NCBI GenBank assembly: GCA_022008415.1
Contig: JAIRBC010000015.1
Span: forward strand, 62,001-126,000
DNA: 64,000 nucleotides
Reading direction: 5' to 3'
DNA from: Cerina litoralis
GTDB taxonomy: Bacteria; Bacteroidota; Bacteroidia; Flavobacteriales; Flavobacteriaceae
The first letter of the stretch is position 1; each line of letters starts with the position of its first letter. Under the pieces are notes generated by a model. That model was not told the DNA's origin. It made no database searches and worked only from the letters and a program-made list of their open reading frames with translations. The translations under genes were made by a program, and so were the position numbers. Positions 33,439 to 42,831 of the stretch are shown in pieces.

Positions 33439-34053
33439 ATGCAAACGCCTTTCAAGGTTATCTTAGCCTCCAAATCGCCTAGAAGACTTCGGTTCTTTAA
33501 TGAATTGGGATTGGAGGTAGAAATACGGACTAATGCGGTCAAAGAGGATTATCCGGCACATTTAAAGGCCCGTGAGATACCCGATTACTTGGCACAGCTC
33601 AAGGCCAATGCGCTCAAGAACACCATAAAATCCGGTGAAATCCTGGTTACCTCGGATACCGTCGTGTGGCACAAGAACCACTCATTGGCCAAGCCCAAGG
33701 ATAGGAAGGAAGCCTATGACATGTTGAGGACGCTATCCAACGATTGGCACGAAGTGATTACCTCGGTCTGTTTTACAACCAAGAGGGCCCAGAGAACGGT
33801 GGGCCAAACGACCCGGGTAAAGTTCAGGGAATTGCAGAACAGGGAGATCGAATATTATATAGACAATTACCGGCCTTTTGACAAAGCGGGCGGGTACGGA
33901 ATACAGGAATGGATCGGACTTATCGGTATCGAGGAAATACAGGGGTCCTATAGCAATGTAGTTGGTCTTCCAACCCATTTGGTCTATACCACACTACGGG
34001 AACTTGTGGGGGATTCCCTTATGGATAATATCGAAAAAAACACGGCGTTATGA
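33439..34053 (+). CDS. maf: Maf-family nucleoside triphosphate pyrophosphatase
   Basis: 204 residues. I choose ATG 33439 because homologs begin just before the VILASKSPRR motif and because TAGGAG sits 3-9 nt upstream, a Shine-Dalgarno-like site that is rare in this phylum. Earlier ATGs would overlap kdsC. Key motifs: ASKSPRRLRFF, VTSDTVV and DKAGGYGIQE. Maf proteins hydrolyse dTTP, UTP or modified nucleotides and cleanse the pool; some block septation when overproduced. Its stop overlaps the next start as ATGA. Confidence 0.92.
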   Translation: MQTPFKVILASKSPRRLRFFNELGLEVEIRTNAVKEDYPAHLKAREIPDYLAQLKANALKNTIKSGEILVTSDTVVWHKNHSLAKPKDRKEAYDMLRTLSNDWHEVITSVCFTTKRAQRTVGQTTRVKFRELQNREIEYYIDNYRPFDKAGGYGIQEWIGLIGIEEIQGSYSNVVGLPTHLVYTTLRELVGDSLMDNIEKNTAL

Positions 34054-34991
34054 AATCATATAATTCGAAGCAATTTTTAACCTTGGTCCTTTTCTCTGGT
34101 TTTTTTCTAGCGTTGGGGTGCAAGGAGCGGAACGAACAAAAAACGGAATCGATGGGCGGTAAAAATACCAATGCTGCCCAAAAGAAAGCATTGTCCCAAG
34201 AGTTTAAGAACTATTGGTTTGCTGGCAAGGCCGAGATTACATCGTATGAATTGGAGCAGGCCCGCTATGGGGAAATGCGGCATGGAAAATCGGTCCTGAT
34301 CTTTGTAACGGAACCATTTTTGGCGCGGGAACAGGTAAAGGCAGACGAACCCCATGCGGATAATGTGCCCGTATTAAAGCTCAACAGCACCAAAAAATTT
34401 ATTACCGGAATCTACCCGTATTCCGTTATGAGCAGCTGTTTTTATCCGTTGTGGGACAATCAACACGCGGTTAAAGTCTCGTCTTCCATACAGGAGTGGT
34501 GCGGTCAGCAATACATACAACTGAACAATAGAAGGGATTTTGAGATAGAATCCCATTCCTATTTTGAAGGTGAGGCCGATCAAAGCTTAAGTCTGACCAA
34601 AGGAATACTGGAAGATGAATTGTGGACCAAAATCAGGATAGACCCGGGCGATCTGCCAAAAGGAAAATTAAAAGTAATTCCTTCTTTAGAATTTATAAGA
34701 ATGAACCACAAGGAAATAAAGGCCTATGATGCAACTGTTACTTTAAGCCGAGAAGGGAGCTTAAGTACGTACAAAATTGATTATCCAGAACTTCAACGCG
34801 CTTTAAAAATTACCTTCTCCTCTGCATTTCCATATACCATTGAAAGTTGGTCCGAAACAGCTCCCAGTGGTTCTGGGCCCACCTCAAAAACACTCACATC
34901 TACCTCAAAAAAAATTAAATCAATTACCACCGCATATTGGCAGGAAAATAAAAATAGTGATCTATTTTTGCGGGATACTTTGGGATTATGA
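34050..34991 (+). CDS. Lipoprotein of unknown function, coupled to maf
   Basis: 313 residues with a lipoprotein signal ending in ALGC (Cys24). The mature part is a single beta-rich domain with a WxAGKAEITSYELEQARYGE opening. It is translationally coupled on both sides: ATGA overlap with maf, and its own TGA overlapping the ATG of the MscS gene. Because of its neighbour it may carry Maf-like names in databases, but it has none of the Maf motifs. An envelope role is likely; nothing more can be said. Confidence 0.8.
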   Translation: MKSYNSKQFLTLVLFSGFFLALGCKERNEQKTESMGGKNTNAAQKKALSQEFKNYWFAGKAEITSYELEQARYGEMRHGKSVLIFVTEPFLAREQVKADEPHADNVPVLKLNSTKKFITGIYPYSVMSSCFYPLWDNQHAVKVSSSIQEWCGQQYIQLNNRRDFEIESHSYFEGEADQSLSLTKGILEDELWTKIRIDPGDLPKGKLKVIPSLEFIRMNHKEIKAYDATVTLSREGSLSTYKIDYPELQRALKITFSSAFPYTIESWSETAPSGSGPTSKTLTSTSKKIKSITTAYWQENKNSDLFLRDTLGL

Positions 34992-35557
34992 ATTACTTGG
35001 AAGCATATTTAATAGCATATAAAAGCGAGCTGTGGGGCACATTGATATCAATCGGCCTGTTGTTTCTGCTTAAATTCATCATCGCAAAGACCATCCGTAA
35101 GGTCGGGAAAATAAGTGACCTGAACGAGGTGCGTACCCGATTGATCATCAAGTACGTATCCATTGGGCTATCCGGTTTCGGAATCGTGGCCTTGATCATC
35201 ATCTGGGGGGTCGATTTTAGCGAACTGGGGGTGTTGCTTTCTTCGGTCTTCGCCGTTATTGGGGTGGCCTTGTTTGCCCAATGGTCCATGCTCAGCAATG
35301 TGACCGCAGGGGTTATCCTTTTCTTTTCCTTTCCTTTTAAAATTGGTGACCGTATAAAAATATTGGATAAAGAGATCGTTGAAAAGGAGGACGAAGAACG
35401 CGAGACCTATGTCATTGAGGACATCAGGGCGTTTCATTTGCACCTGAGAAACGCCAAAGGGGAATTGGTCACTTATCCAAACAACCTTATGCTTCAAAAG
35501 GCGGTTGCCCTGATAGACACCTACGAACGTTCGCACGAGGGCAGTGAGGTTTTATAG
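34988..35557 (+). CDS. Small mechanosensitive-channel family protein (MscS-like)
   Basis: 189 residues, shorter than MscS (about 286). Three membrane helices: LISIGLLFLLKFIIAKTI, YVSIGLSGFGIVALIIIWG and the Gly/Ala-rich pore helix LLSSVFAVIGVALFAQWSML, followed by the beta domain start VTAGVILFFSFPFKIGDRIK. The C-terminal alpha/beta cage of MscS is mostly missing. It may release osmotic pressure. Last gene of the kdsC-maf run, coupled by a 4-nt overlap to the lipoprotein. Confidence 0.87.
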   Translation: MNYLEAYLIAYKSELWGTLISIGLLFLLKFIIAKTIRKVGKISDLNEVRTRLIIKYVSIGLSGFGIVALIIIWGVDFSELGVLLSSVFAVIGVALFAQWSMLSNVTAGVILFFSFPFKIGDRIKILDKEIVEKEDEERETYVIEDIRAFHLHLRNAKGELVTYPNNLMLQKAVALIDTYERSHEGSEVL

Positions 35558-35603
35558 GTTGTTAAAGAAAATTTAAAAGGCAGCCCTAAACCCTTAAACT
35601 TCC

Positions 35604-35611
35604 TATATTTG
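35604..35611 (+). promoter_or_regulatory. -7 box TATATTTG
   Basis: Exact TAnnTTTG 23 nt before the ATG at 35635 of the PIG-L gene, starting a new transcript after the MscS gene. Confidence 0.55.
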
Positions 35612-35634
35612 GAAACCAGCTAAAAATCAATACT

Positions 35635-38169
35635 ATGCATCGCTTTTTGGTGTTTTTTCTCGCCACTTTTTTTTGTAACCTTACCATTTGGGCCCAGCTC
35701 CCGTCCGAAAAAAGCTCCACCGAGATTTATGAATCGATCCAAAAACTAAATTTTTTGGGAACGGCCCTTTATGTGGGTGCCCATCCCGATGACGAGAATA
35801 CCAGGCTCATCTCTTACCTTTCCAATGAGACCAAAGCCCGGGTGGCGTACCTCTCCATGACGCGTGGGGACGGAGGCCAAAATCTTATCGGTCCGGAATT
35901 GAGGGAATTATTGGGCGTTTTGAGGACGGAGGAACTTTTGGCTGCTCGGCGAATTGACGGTGGGGAACAATTTTTTACCCGGGCAAACGACTTCGGTTAT
36001 TCCAAAACTCCCGACGAAACCTTCAAAATTTGGAACAAAAATAAAGTGCTTAGTGACGTGGTATGGGTTATCCGTAATTTTAAACCCGATGTGATCATCA
36101 ACCGTTTTGACTATAGAACTCCCGGTTCCACCCATGGGCACCACACGGCATCCGCGATGCTGAGCTTGGAGGCGTTCGATAAAACCAATAATCCTAACGC
36201 CTATCCAGAACAGTTAAAATATACCCAGCTTTGGCAGCCCAAACGCCTATTTTTCAACACTTCATGGTGGTTTTATGGAAATGAGGAAAAATTTAAAAAG
36301 GCCAACAAGTCCAAAATGATATCCATGGACATAGGGGTGTATTATCCTTTAAAAGGCCTTTCCAATACTGAGATTGCCGCGTTGGCCAGCAGCCAGCACC
36401 GTTGCCAAGGATTTGGCCGTATGGGATCACGTGGAACGGAAATGGAGTATGTTGAACTGCTCAAAGGGACCATGCCCCAAGACGGAAATGACATTTTTCA
36501 AGGCATCAATACCACGTGGACCCGTGTGGAGGGCGGTGAAAGTATAGGTGAAATTCTATACGCGGTACAAAAGAACTTCGATTTTACCGACCCGTCCAAA
36601 CATCTGCCCCAATTGTTGGAAGCGTATAAATTGATTCGAAATATTCCCGATCCCCATTGGAGAGCGCTGAAGACCAAAGAGCTCAAGGATATAATAACAG
36701 AGGTGACGGGCCTTTATCTGGAGGCCTCGGCGAGCGTACCGAATACGGACCCTGGAAGTAATATAGACGTTCATATTGAAGCGACCAACAGAAGCAATTC
36801 TGATATCACCCTAAAATCCATCACCCTTTCCCCGACCGATTCTGGTATAAATACCAACGTTAAACTCGCTGATAACGCAAGGCAGACCTTTGATATTCCT
36901 TTACAAGTTCCCGCGAATACCCGATATTCGAGCCCCTACTGGCTTACCGAAAAAGGGAGCTTGGGCATGTATACGGTAAACGATCAAAAATTAATTGGAA
37001 GGCCAGAGACCCCACCTGCATTTATGGCGCACTTTTTGATGGTATTCAACGGATACGAAATCCCAATTGACCGGCCTGTCAACTACCATTTTGCCAAGCC
37101 GGACAAGGGTGAGATCTATCAACCTTTTGAAGTGCTTCCGAAGGCAACCGTACGGTTGATGGACAAGGTACTCATATTTGCCAACGGAGATTCCAAGTCC
37201 ATTCCGGTTAAGGTAAAGGCCGGCGAAGCAAATATAGCGGGAACTGTGGCGCTAAAAGTTACGGAAGGTTGGCGGGTAATACCTAAGAAAATCGATTTTT
37301 CCATTGCCCAGAAAGGGGATGAAAAAACTGTGTTTTTTACGGTCACCCCTCCGACGAGCGAAAATGAAGGAACTATTTCCCCTGTCGTTACCGTAGATGA
37401 AAATCGGTATACAAAAGAATTGGTTTTTATAGACTACGATCACGTACCCAAGCAGTCTGTGTTACAAGATTCCCAGGCCAACGTAGTACGGCTCAACATA
37501 AAAAAGGTAGGGGAATCTATTGGGTATATAATGGGTGCAGGAGACGAAATCCCGGAGAGTTTGAGACAAATTGGATACAACGTCCGTCTTTTGGATCCAA
37601 AAAACATGGGGCCCGAATCCCTGTCCAAATACGATGCCGTAGTAGTAGGTATCAGGGCCTACAACGTACTGGATGAACTGAAATTTAAGCAACACATTCT
37701 AATGGATTACGTTAAAAATGGTGGTAATCTTATCGTGCAGTACAATACGGCAGGCAGGAACGATCCTGGCCTAGACCATCTTTCCCCCTACCCCCTTACC
37801 CTTTCACGCGATCGCGTTACGGATGAAAACTCGCCCGTTAAGATTTTGGACCCCGAGAATTCATTGGTCAATTTCCCCAATAAGATAACCCGGAAGGATT
37901 TTGATGGCTGGGTACAGGAACGGGGACTATACTTTCCAAACAGCTGGGGCAAGGAGTTTACTCCCATTTTTTCCATGTGGGACCAAGGGGAATCTCCCAA
38001 AAAGGGAAGCCTTTTGGTAGCTCCCTATGGAAAAGGACACTATATTTATACCGGACTTAGTTTTTTTAGGGAATTGCCTGCAGGGGTACCGGGCGCGTAT
38101 AGAATTTTTGCCAATATGCTTTCCGCGGGAAAAGAGAAGTTGGAAAATCAAGTTAATTTGAAAGGATAA
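35635..38169 (+). CDS. Exported PIG-L (LmbE-like) deacetylase with long C-terminal region
   Basis: 844 residues with a signal peptide (MHRFLVFFLATFFCNLTIWA). Residues about 35-260 form a PIG-L domain with the zinc motif AHPDDE (His50, Asp53, Glu54) and a second His cluster HGHHTAS. These enzymes remove acetyl groups from N-acetylglucosamine-type sugars. The middle (370-600) looks like Ig-like beta domains, and the end (about 620-835) resembles a ThuA/GATase1-like fold (YDAVVVGIRAYNVLDELKF). It acts outside the cytoplasm. A 33-residue membrane peptide and an SSS symporter follow immediately, suggesting the released product is taken up by that symporter. Confidence 0.88.
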   Translation: MHRFLVFFLATFFCNLTIWAQLPSEKSSTEIYESIQKLNFLGTALYVGAHPDDENTRLISYLSNETKARVAYLSMTRGDGGQNLIGPELRELLGVLRTEELLAARRIDGGEQFFTRANDFGYSKTPDETFKIWNKNKVLSDVVWVIRNFKPDVIINRFDYRTPGSTHGHHTASAMLSLEAFDKTNNPNAYPEQLKYTQLWQPKRLFFNTSWWFYGNEEKFKKANKSKMISMDIGVYYPLKGLSNTEIAALASSQHRCQGFGRMGSRGTEMEYVELLKGTMPQDGNDIFQGINTTWTRVEGGESIGEILYAVQKNFDFTDPSKHLPQLLEAYKLIRNIPDPHWRALKTKELKDIITEVTGLYLEASASVPNTDPGSNIDVHIEATNRSNSDITLKSITLSPTDSGINTNVKLADNARQTFDIPLQVPANTRYSSPYWLTEKGSLGMYTVNDQKLIGRPETPPAFMAHFLMVFNGYEIPIDRPVNYHFAKPDKGEIYQPFEVLPKATVRLMDKVLIFANGDSKSIPVKVKAGEANIAGTVALKVTEGWRVIPKKIDFSIAQKGDEKTVFFTVTPPTSENEGTISPVVTVDENRYTKELVFIDYDHVPKQSVLQDSQANVVRLNIKKVGESIGYIMGAGDEIPESLRQIGYNVRLLDPKNMGPESLSKYDAVVVGIRAYNVLDELKFKQHILMDYVKNGGNLIVQYNTAGRNDPGLDHLSPYPLTLSRDRVTDENSPVKILDPENSLVNFPNKITRKDFDGWVQERGLYFPNSWGKEFTPIFSMWDQGESPKKGSLLVAPYGKGHYIYTGLSFFRELPAGVPGAYRIFANMLSAGKEKLENQVNLKG

Positions 38170-38170
38170 T

Positions 38171-38272
38171 ATGCAAGATAAATTTGTTTGGAAAAAGGAA
38201 TACACGCTGGTGCTAGTCCTAAATACCATCTACATCGTGATTTTTTATTTTATCATGATAGGAAATAGATAG
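38171..38272 (+). CDS. 33-aa single-helix membrane peptide between PIG-L and symporter
   Basis: Reads MQDKFVWKKEYTLVLVLNTI then YIVIFYFIMIGNR. A charged cytoplasmic head (KFVWKKEY) precedes one membrane helix. It starts 1 nt after the PIG-L stop and ends 3 nt before the symporter ATG, so spacing is that of a translated operon gene. A plausible small accessory subunit of the symporter. I recall similar peptides at this position in other Bacteroidota, but no experiment. Confidence 0.7.
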   Translation: MQDKFVWKKEYTLVLVLNTIYIVIFYFIMIGNR

Positions 38273-38275
38273 CGT

Positions 38276-39982
38276 ATGGGAGCACTGGATTGGAGCATAC
38301 TCGCGGGAACATTATTGTTCATTGTCGCGTACGGGGTTTGGAAAACACGTGGCAGCAAGAATGTTAACGATTATGTGCTGGGTGGCAATGAGGCAAAATG
38401 GTGGACGGTAGGTCTATCCGTTATGGCGACACAAGCCAGTGCTATTACTTTTTTGTCCACTCCGGGACAAGCTTTCCACGACGGGATGGGGTTTGTTCAA
38501 TTCTATTTTGGACTGCCCCTTGCGATGATCATTGTCTGCATCGTTTTTGTGCCCATTTATCATCGCTTAAAGGTGTTTACCGCGTACGAATTGTTGGAGC
38601 AGCGTTTTGATCTTAAAACGCGGACCCTTGCTGCATTCCTATTTTTAATCCAGCGTGGTCTGGCTGCGGGAATAACGATTTATGCCCCTTCCATTATCCT
38701 TTCTGCCGTGCTGGGCTGGCACCTGCATACCCTAAATATCATCATCGGTGTACTGGTCATCATATATACCGTTTCTGGTGGCACTAGGGCGGTGAGCGTT
38801 ACCCAAAAACAACAGATGTTCGTAATAATGACCGGGATGTTTATAGCCTTCTTTTTTATCCTAGGTTATTTACCGGCCGACATTACTTTTAGCAAGGCCT
38901 TAAAAATTGCCGGCGCCAGTGACAAGCTCAACATTCTCGACTTCAGTTTTAATACGCAGAGTAGGTACACCTTTTGGAGCGGAATTACCGGGGGACTTTT
39001 TTTGGCGTTGGCCTATTTTGGGACCGACCAAAGCCAGGTACAACGCTATTTATCAGGGAAATCCGTCAGGGAAAGCCAACTTGGGCTTATCTTTAATGGT
39101 CTACTAAAAATCCCAATGCAATTTTTCATTCTTCTGGTCGGGGTGATGGTTTTTGTATTCTACCAGTACAATCCGTCCCCTTTAAATTTCAATCCCGCCG
39201 CTACTAATGCCATCTTGGCTTCCCCGTATGGAAACGATTACAAATTGCTGGAAAAGGGGCACGAAGATTTGGAAGTGGCAAAGAAAATGGCTCAGAATAA
39301 ATATTCGGCAGCCTTGGAGTTAAAGGAATATGCCGCAACAATTGAAGCCAAAAAGGGAATCATAGAGATCAACAATAGGGAAAGAAGCAATAGGGAAGCG
39401 GCGCAAACCCTTATCCGTAAGGCAGCGCCCAATGTAGAGGCCAACGACAAGGACTATGTATTTATACATTTTATCCTAAATTATCTCCCCAAAGGGCTTA
39501 TAGGACTTTTGCTGGCGGTTATTCTATCGGCCGCTATGTCTTCCACCGCTTCCGAGCTCAATGCATTGGGCACTATCACCGCCCTGGATCTTTACAAGCG
39601 AAATAAAAAGGGAGAATTTACCGCAAAGCACTACGTGGTCGCTTCAAAATTATTTACTCTACTTTGGGGCGTAATCGCCATATTTGTAGCGAATATAGCC
39701 GACTTGTTCGATAATCTGATCCAACTGGTCAACATCATCGGTTCCATTTTTTACGGCAATGTCCTCGGCATATTTCTGTTGGCCTTCTTCTTTAAATACG
39801 TTAAGGGAAATGCCGTGTTTATCGCCGCCATAATTACGCAGATCATTGTAATAGTGGGATGGAAATACGATTGGATGTCCTATCTATGGCTCAATGTTTT
39901 TGGATGTGGTTTGGTGATCCTATTGGCAAGTCTGTTTGAAGGATTCGACAGAATGCTGAAACGACCGCCCATACAGGGATAA
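38276..39982 (+). CDS. Sodium:solute symporter (SSS family)
   Basis: 568 residues, about 13-14 helices. Family signatures: WTVGLSVMATQASAITFLSTPG in the first helices, YLSGKSVRESQLG, and AMSSTASELNALGTITALDL in the Na+-site helix. Residues about 320-390 form a long soluble, charged helical insertion (LEKGHEDLEVAKKMAQNKYS ...), found in Bacteroidota SSS proteins but not in PutP. It probably imports a sugar derivative or amino-acid-like product using sodium. Ends the PIG-L/peptide/symporter operon. Confidence 0.9.
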   Translation: MGALDWSILAGTLLFIVAYGVWKTRGSKNVNDYVLGGNEAKWWTVGLSVMATQASAITFLSTPGQAFHDGMGFVQFYFGLPLAMIIVCIVFVPIYHRLKVFTAYELLEQRFDLKTRTLAAFLFLIQRGLAAGITIYAPSIILSAVLGWHLHTLNIIIGVLVIIYTVSGGTRAVSVTQKQQMFVIMTGMFIAFFFILGYLPADITFSKALKIAGASDKLNILDFSFNTQSRYTFWSGITGGLFLALAYFGTDQSQVQRYLSGKSVRESQLGLIFNGLLKIPMQFFILLVGVMVFVFYQYNPSPLNFNPAATNAILASPYGNDYKLLEKGHEDLEVAKKMAQNKYSAALELKEYAATIEAKKGIIEINNRERSNREAAQTLIRKAAPNVEANDKDYVFIHFILNYLPKGLIGLLLAVILSAAMSSTASELNALGTITALDLYKRNKKGEFTAKHYVVASKLFTLLWGVIAIFVANIADLFDNLIQLVNIIGSIFYGNVLGIFLLAFFFKYVKGNAVFIAAIITQIIVIVGWKYDWMSYLWLNVFGCGLVILLASLFEGFDRMLKRPPIQG

Positions 39983-40165
39983 AATCGTCGATGGTTGATC
40001 GTAGTTGATGGATGGCATTTTAAGCAATTTAACGAGAATACGTGTCGTTGCAGCTTTAAGGCGGGCCCAAAGCGTAATACCGAATGGTAAGCCCTAAACC
40101 TTTATCGCCACCTTCCCTACCATTACCCCTTAGAGAGCATCGTGTACCCTTTATACGCAGTCATC

Positions 40166-41314
40166 TCAATAAGAAACATATTCCACTATTTCCAGGCCAT
40201 AGCCGACTATCCCAACCCGTTTTGCCTGCGCAGAGTTGGTCAGGAGCCGAATTTTGGAGATGTTTAGTTCGTGCAATATCTGCGCCCCGACACCAAAGTC
40301 CTTGGCATCCATATCTATTTTAGGGGCCTTAAAAATTCCCTGGGCCTGAAGTTCCTTGAGCTCGGCCAAACGACCCAATAAATTTAGGGACTGGGATTCC
40401 TGATTTATAAAAACAAACGCTCCCCTACCCTCCGTGTTGATCGCCTGGAACATATCTTCCAATTTTTTGTCCGGGTTGTTGGTCAGGGTTCCCAAAATAT
40501 CGTTGTTGACCAAGGTGGCATTGATCCGTGTAAGAACCGGCTCTCCAGGATTCCAAGTACCTTTGGTCAGGGCAATATGGATTTGGTTGTTGGTCGTTTG
40601 TAGAAACGCCCTCAACCTAAAATCCCCATAGCGGGTTGTAATGTTAAAATCCTCCTTTTTTTCGATTAGGGAATCGTGCCGCATACGGTAGGCTACCAAA
40701 TCTTCTATAGAAACGATCTTAAGATCAAATTTTTTGGCAACCACCATCAGCTGGGGCAATCTTGCCATGGTGCCGTCCTCGTTCAGTATTTCCACAAGGA
40801 TTCCGGCGGCTTTTAAGTTGGCCAAGCGAGCGAGGTCTATAGCGGCTTCGGTGTGTCCGGTTCGCCTTAAAACCCCGCCATTTTTTGCCCGCAATGGAAA
40901 TATATGCCCCGGTCTTCCCAGATCGTGTGGTTTGGTTTCTTCATCCACAAGCGCCAAAATGGTCTTTGCGCGATCGTGGACCGAGATCCCGGTCGTGCAA
41001 CCGTGTCCTATTAAATCTACCGAAACGGTAAACGGGGTCTGGTGTAGCACCGTATTGTTCTGGACCATCATCTCTAAATGCAGCTCCCTGCACCGGTCTT
41101 CCGTAAGGGGAGCACAGATTAACCCACGCCCGTGTTTAGACATAAAGTTGATCATTTCTGGAGTAACTTTTTCCGCTGCCGCAATAAAATCGCCTTCATT
41201 TTCCCGATTTTCGTCATCGACCACAATGACCACCTTCCCTTGGCTTATATCTTCAACGGCCTCCTCTATCGTATTGAGCTGGATCTTATCTTTCATTTTT
41301 GCTTCTTTAATCAT
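40166..41314 (-). CDS. ribB: 3,4-dihydroxy-2-butanone 4-phosphate synthase fused to a degenerate GTP cyclohydrolase II domain
   Basis: 382 residues from ATG 41314, overlapping the LptF/G stop by 8 nt. Residues about 10-215 are RibB: VVDDENRENEGD, the Thr/Cys loop HGRGLICAPLTEDRC and HTEAAIDLARLA. Residues 220-382 follow the RibA fold but lack its chemistry: the zinc cysteines of active RibA (GECLTGD...CDC) are replaced (INATLVNNDILG). So this gene should supply only the C4 sugar phosphate for riboflavin, and GTP opening must come from another gene. The domain may be structural. Confidence 0.92.
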   Translation of the reverse strand: MIKEAKMKDKIQLNTIEEAVEDISQGKVVIVVDDENRENEGDFIAAAEKVTPEMINFMSKHGRGLICAPLTEDRCRELHLEMMVQNNTVLHQTPFTVSVDLIGHGCTTGISVHDRAKTILALVDEETKPHDLGRPGHIFPLRAKNGGVLRRTGHTEAAIDLARLANLKAAGILVEILNEDGTMARLPQLMVVAKKFDLKIVSIEDLVAYRMRHDSLIEKKEDFNITTRYGDFRLRAFLQTTNNQIHIALTKGTWNPGEPVLTRINATLVNNDILGTLTNNPDKKLEDMFQAINTEGRGAFVFINQESQSLNLLGRLAELKELQAQGIFKAPKIDMDAKDFGVGAQILHELNISKIRLLTNSAQAKRVGIVGYGLEIVEYVSY

Positions 41315-42827
41315 TGGATTCCTTTTTTTTTCTTTTAAACAGGTCCATAAAGTAATCCAGGACATTGCCAAAACTCATCAAACCTTTATCGGCAGTGGCC
41401 CTTTTTGTTAAAAAGATACCCAAAGGTAACATTATAACCGTTGGCAACCACGCCCCTAGTATAGGGTGTATATTGCCTTCCTTGGCGTAGTTGCCTGCAA
41501 AGACCCCAATAAAATAGTAGGTCAGGAACAATATGATGGCAACCACCATAGGCAGCCCCAATCCGCCCTTACGGATTATAGCCCCCAAGGGAGCGCCCAC
41601 AAAGAAAAGGATGACACAGGAAAGGGCAAGCGCAAATTTCTTATGCAGGGAAAGAACGTGCAAGTTATAGATCTTATATCGCTTTCCCAGTTCCTCCTTT
41701 TTGCCTTTAATGGAGTTCAATATATTATTGACGGAGTTTTGGGCAGAGTTGAAAATTTGCAATTTTTGCATTCTTCCAAAAAGATCGGTCACGTTTAAAT
41801 TGGGGTCCGGTTTACCGGTAATGGGGAGATTCGCCAAGGAATCCTTTGCCCACTTAATAGAATCTATCTTTGCCAGGGTGGCGACCGCGGGCTTGGATGT
41901 GGTGTCTTTTTCAAAATTGGGCAGAAATGCCCCCATTCTGTTGGTTATGTTCTTTGAAAAAGTAGTCACCACGCGGATATTATTATCCTTCAGGGAATCT
42001 ATATCCTTATAGAGTCGGGCAACGTTCTTCATCTTATCCGTACTCACATCGCTCTGGGCGTCTAAATCCTGATCATTTAGACTGGCGAGGTCAATATTCA
42101 TGGTGTAGGTCTCAAAATCTGATCGGGCAAAGGGTTGTTTGCGTTTTGCGTCACTTTTTTTAGTTTCAATTTCCTCGTAGTAATGGCCGTCCTTAAGGAC
42201 CAACTGAAGAATATCGGAGCGCTCGCTACTTTTTAATTCGCCTGTTTTCGCCTTTATGACCGTCGTATTAATGTTGGTCTTGGATTTTCTATGGATGATA
42301 ACGTTATCCAAAAATCTGTCCTTGTCCCCATACTTCCTGTCGACCTTGATATTCATGTCTGTGCCTTCAAAATCACTAAAAACGCCTTCCGAAATTGCTA
42401 CCGCCGGTTTTACCTTGGCTATATTTCGTCTTAGGTTGTATATTTTTTGTTCCGATGGGGGAATGATGTTGTTGGCAAAATAAAAGGTGACGAAGCACAA
42501 AAAAACAATGAAAACAATCAGGCTCCGCATGGCGCGCTGCAAGGAGATTCCCGAGGCCTTCATGGCGGCAAACTCATAGTTCTCCGCAAAAGTGCCAAAG
42601 GTTAAGATAGAAGAGAGCAACACGGTAAGCGGAAGTACCTTTTCCGTCAGATTGGGCATTAGGTAAAATAGAAATTTCCCGATAATTACGATATCCAAGC
42701 CTTTTCCGGCCAATTCATCAATAAATAGCCATATCGTTTGAAATATGAAAATAAACATCAAAATTACAAACGAGCTGAAAAAGTTAAAGAGAAACCTGGA
42801 TAGGATGTATCGGTCTAAAATTTTCAA
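41307..42827 (-). CDS. LptF/LptG family LPS export permease
   Basis: 506 residues. N-terminal MKILDRYILSRFLFNFFSSF and six membrane helices in two triplets, separated by a large periplasmic domain (about 105-390) longer than in E. coli LptF/G because of a helical insert. It helps LptB extract LPS from the inner membrane and pass it to the periplasmic bridge. The start lies 4 nt from the LolA stop, and the end overlaps ribB. Confidence 0.9.
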   Translation of the reverse strand: MKILDRYILSRFLFNFFSSFVILMFIFIFQTIWLFIDELAGKGLDIVIIGKFLFYLMPNLTEKVLPLTVLLSSILTFGTFAENYEFAAMKASGISLQRAMRSLIVFIVFLCFVTFYFANNIIPPSEQKIYNLRRNIAKVKPAVAISEGVFSDFEGTDMNIKVDRKYGDKDRFLDNVIIHRKSKTNINTTVIKAKTGELKSSERSDILQLVLKDGHYYEEIETKKSDAKRKQPFARSDFETYTMNIDLASLNDQDLDAQSDVSTDKMKNVARLYKDIDSLKDNNIRVVTTFSKNITNRMGAFLPNFEKDTTSKPAVATLAKIDSIKWAKDSLANLPITGKPDPNLNVTDLFGRMQKLQIFNSAQNSVNNILNSIKGKKEELGKRYKIYNLHVLSLHKKFALALSCVILFFVGAPLGAIIRKGGLGLPMVVAIILFLTYYFIGVFAGNYAKEGNIHPILGAWLPTVIMLPLGIFLTKRATADKGLMSFGNVLDYFMDLFKRKKKESND

Positions 42828-42831
42828 TTCC

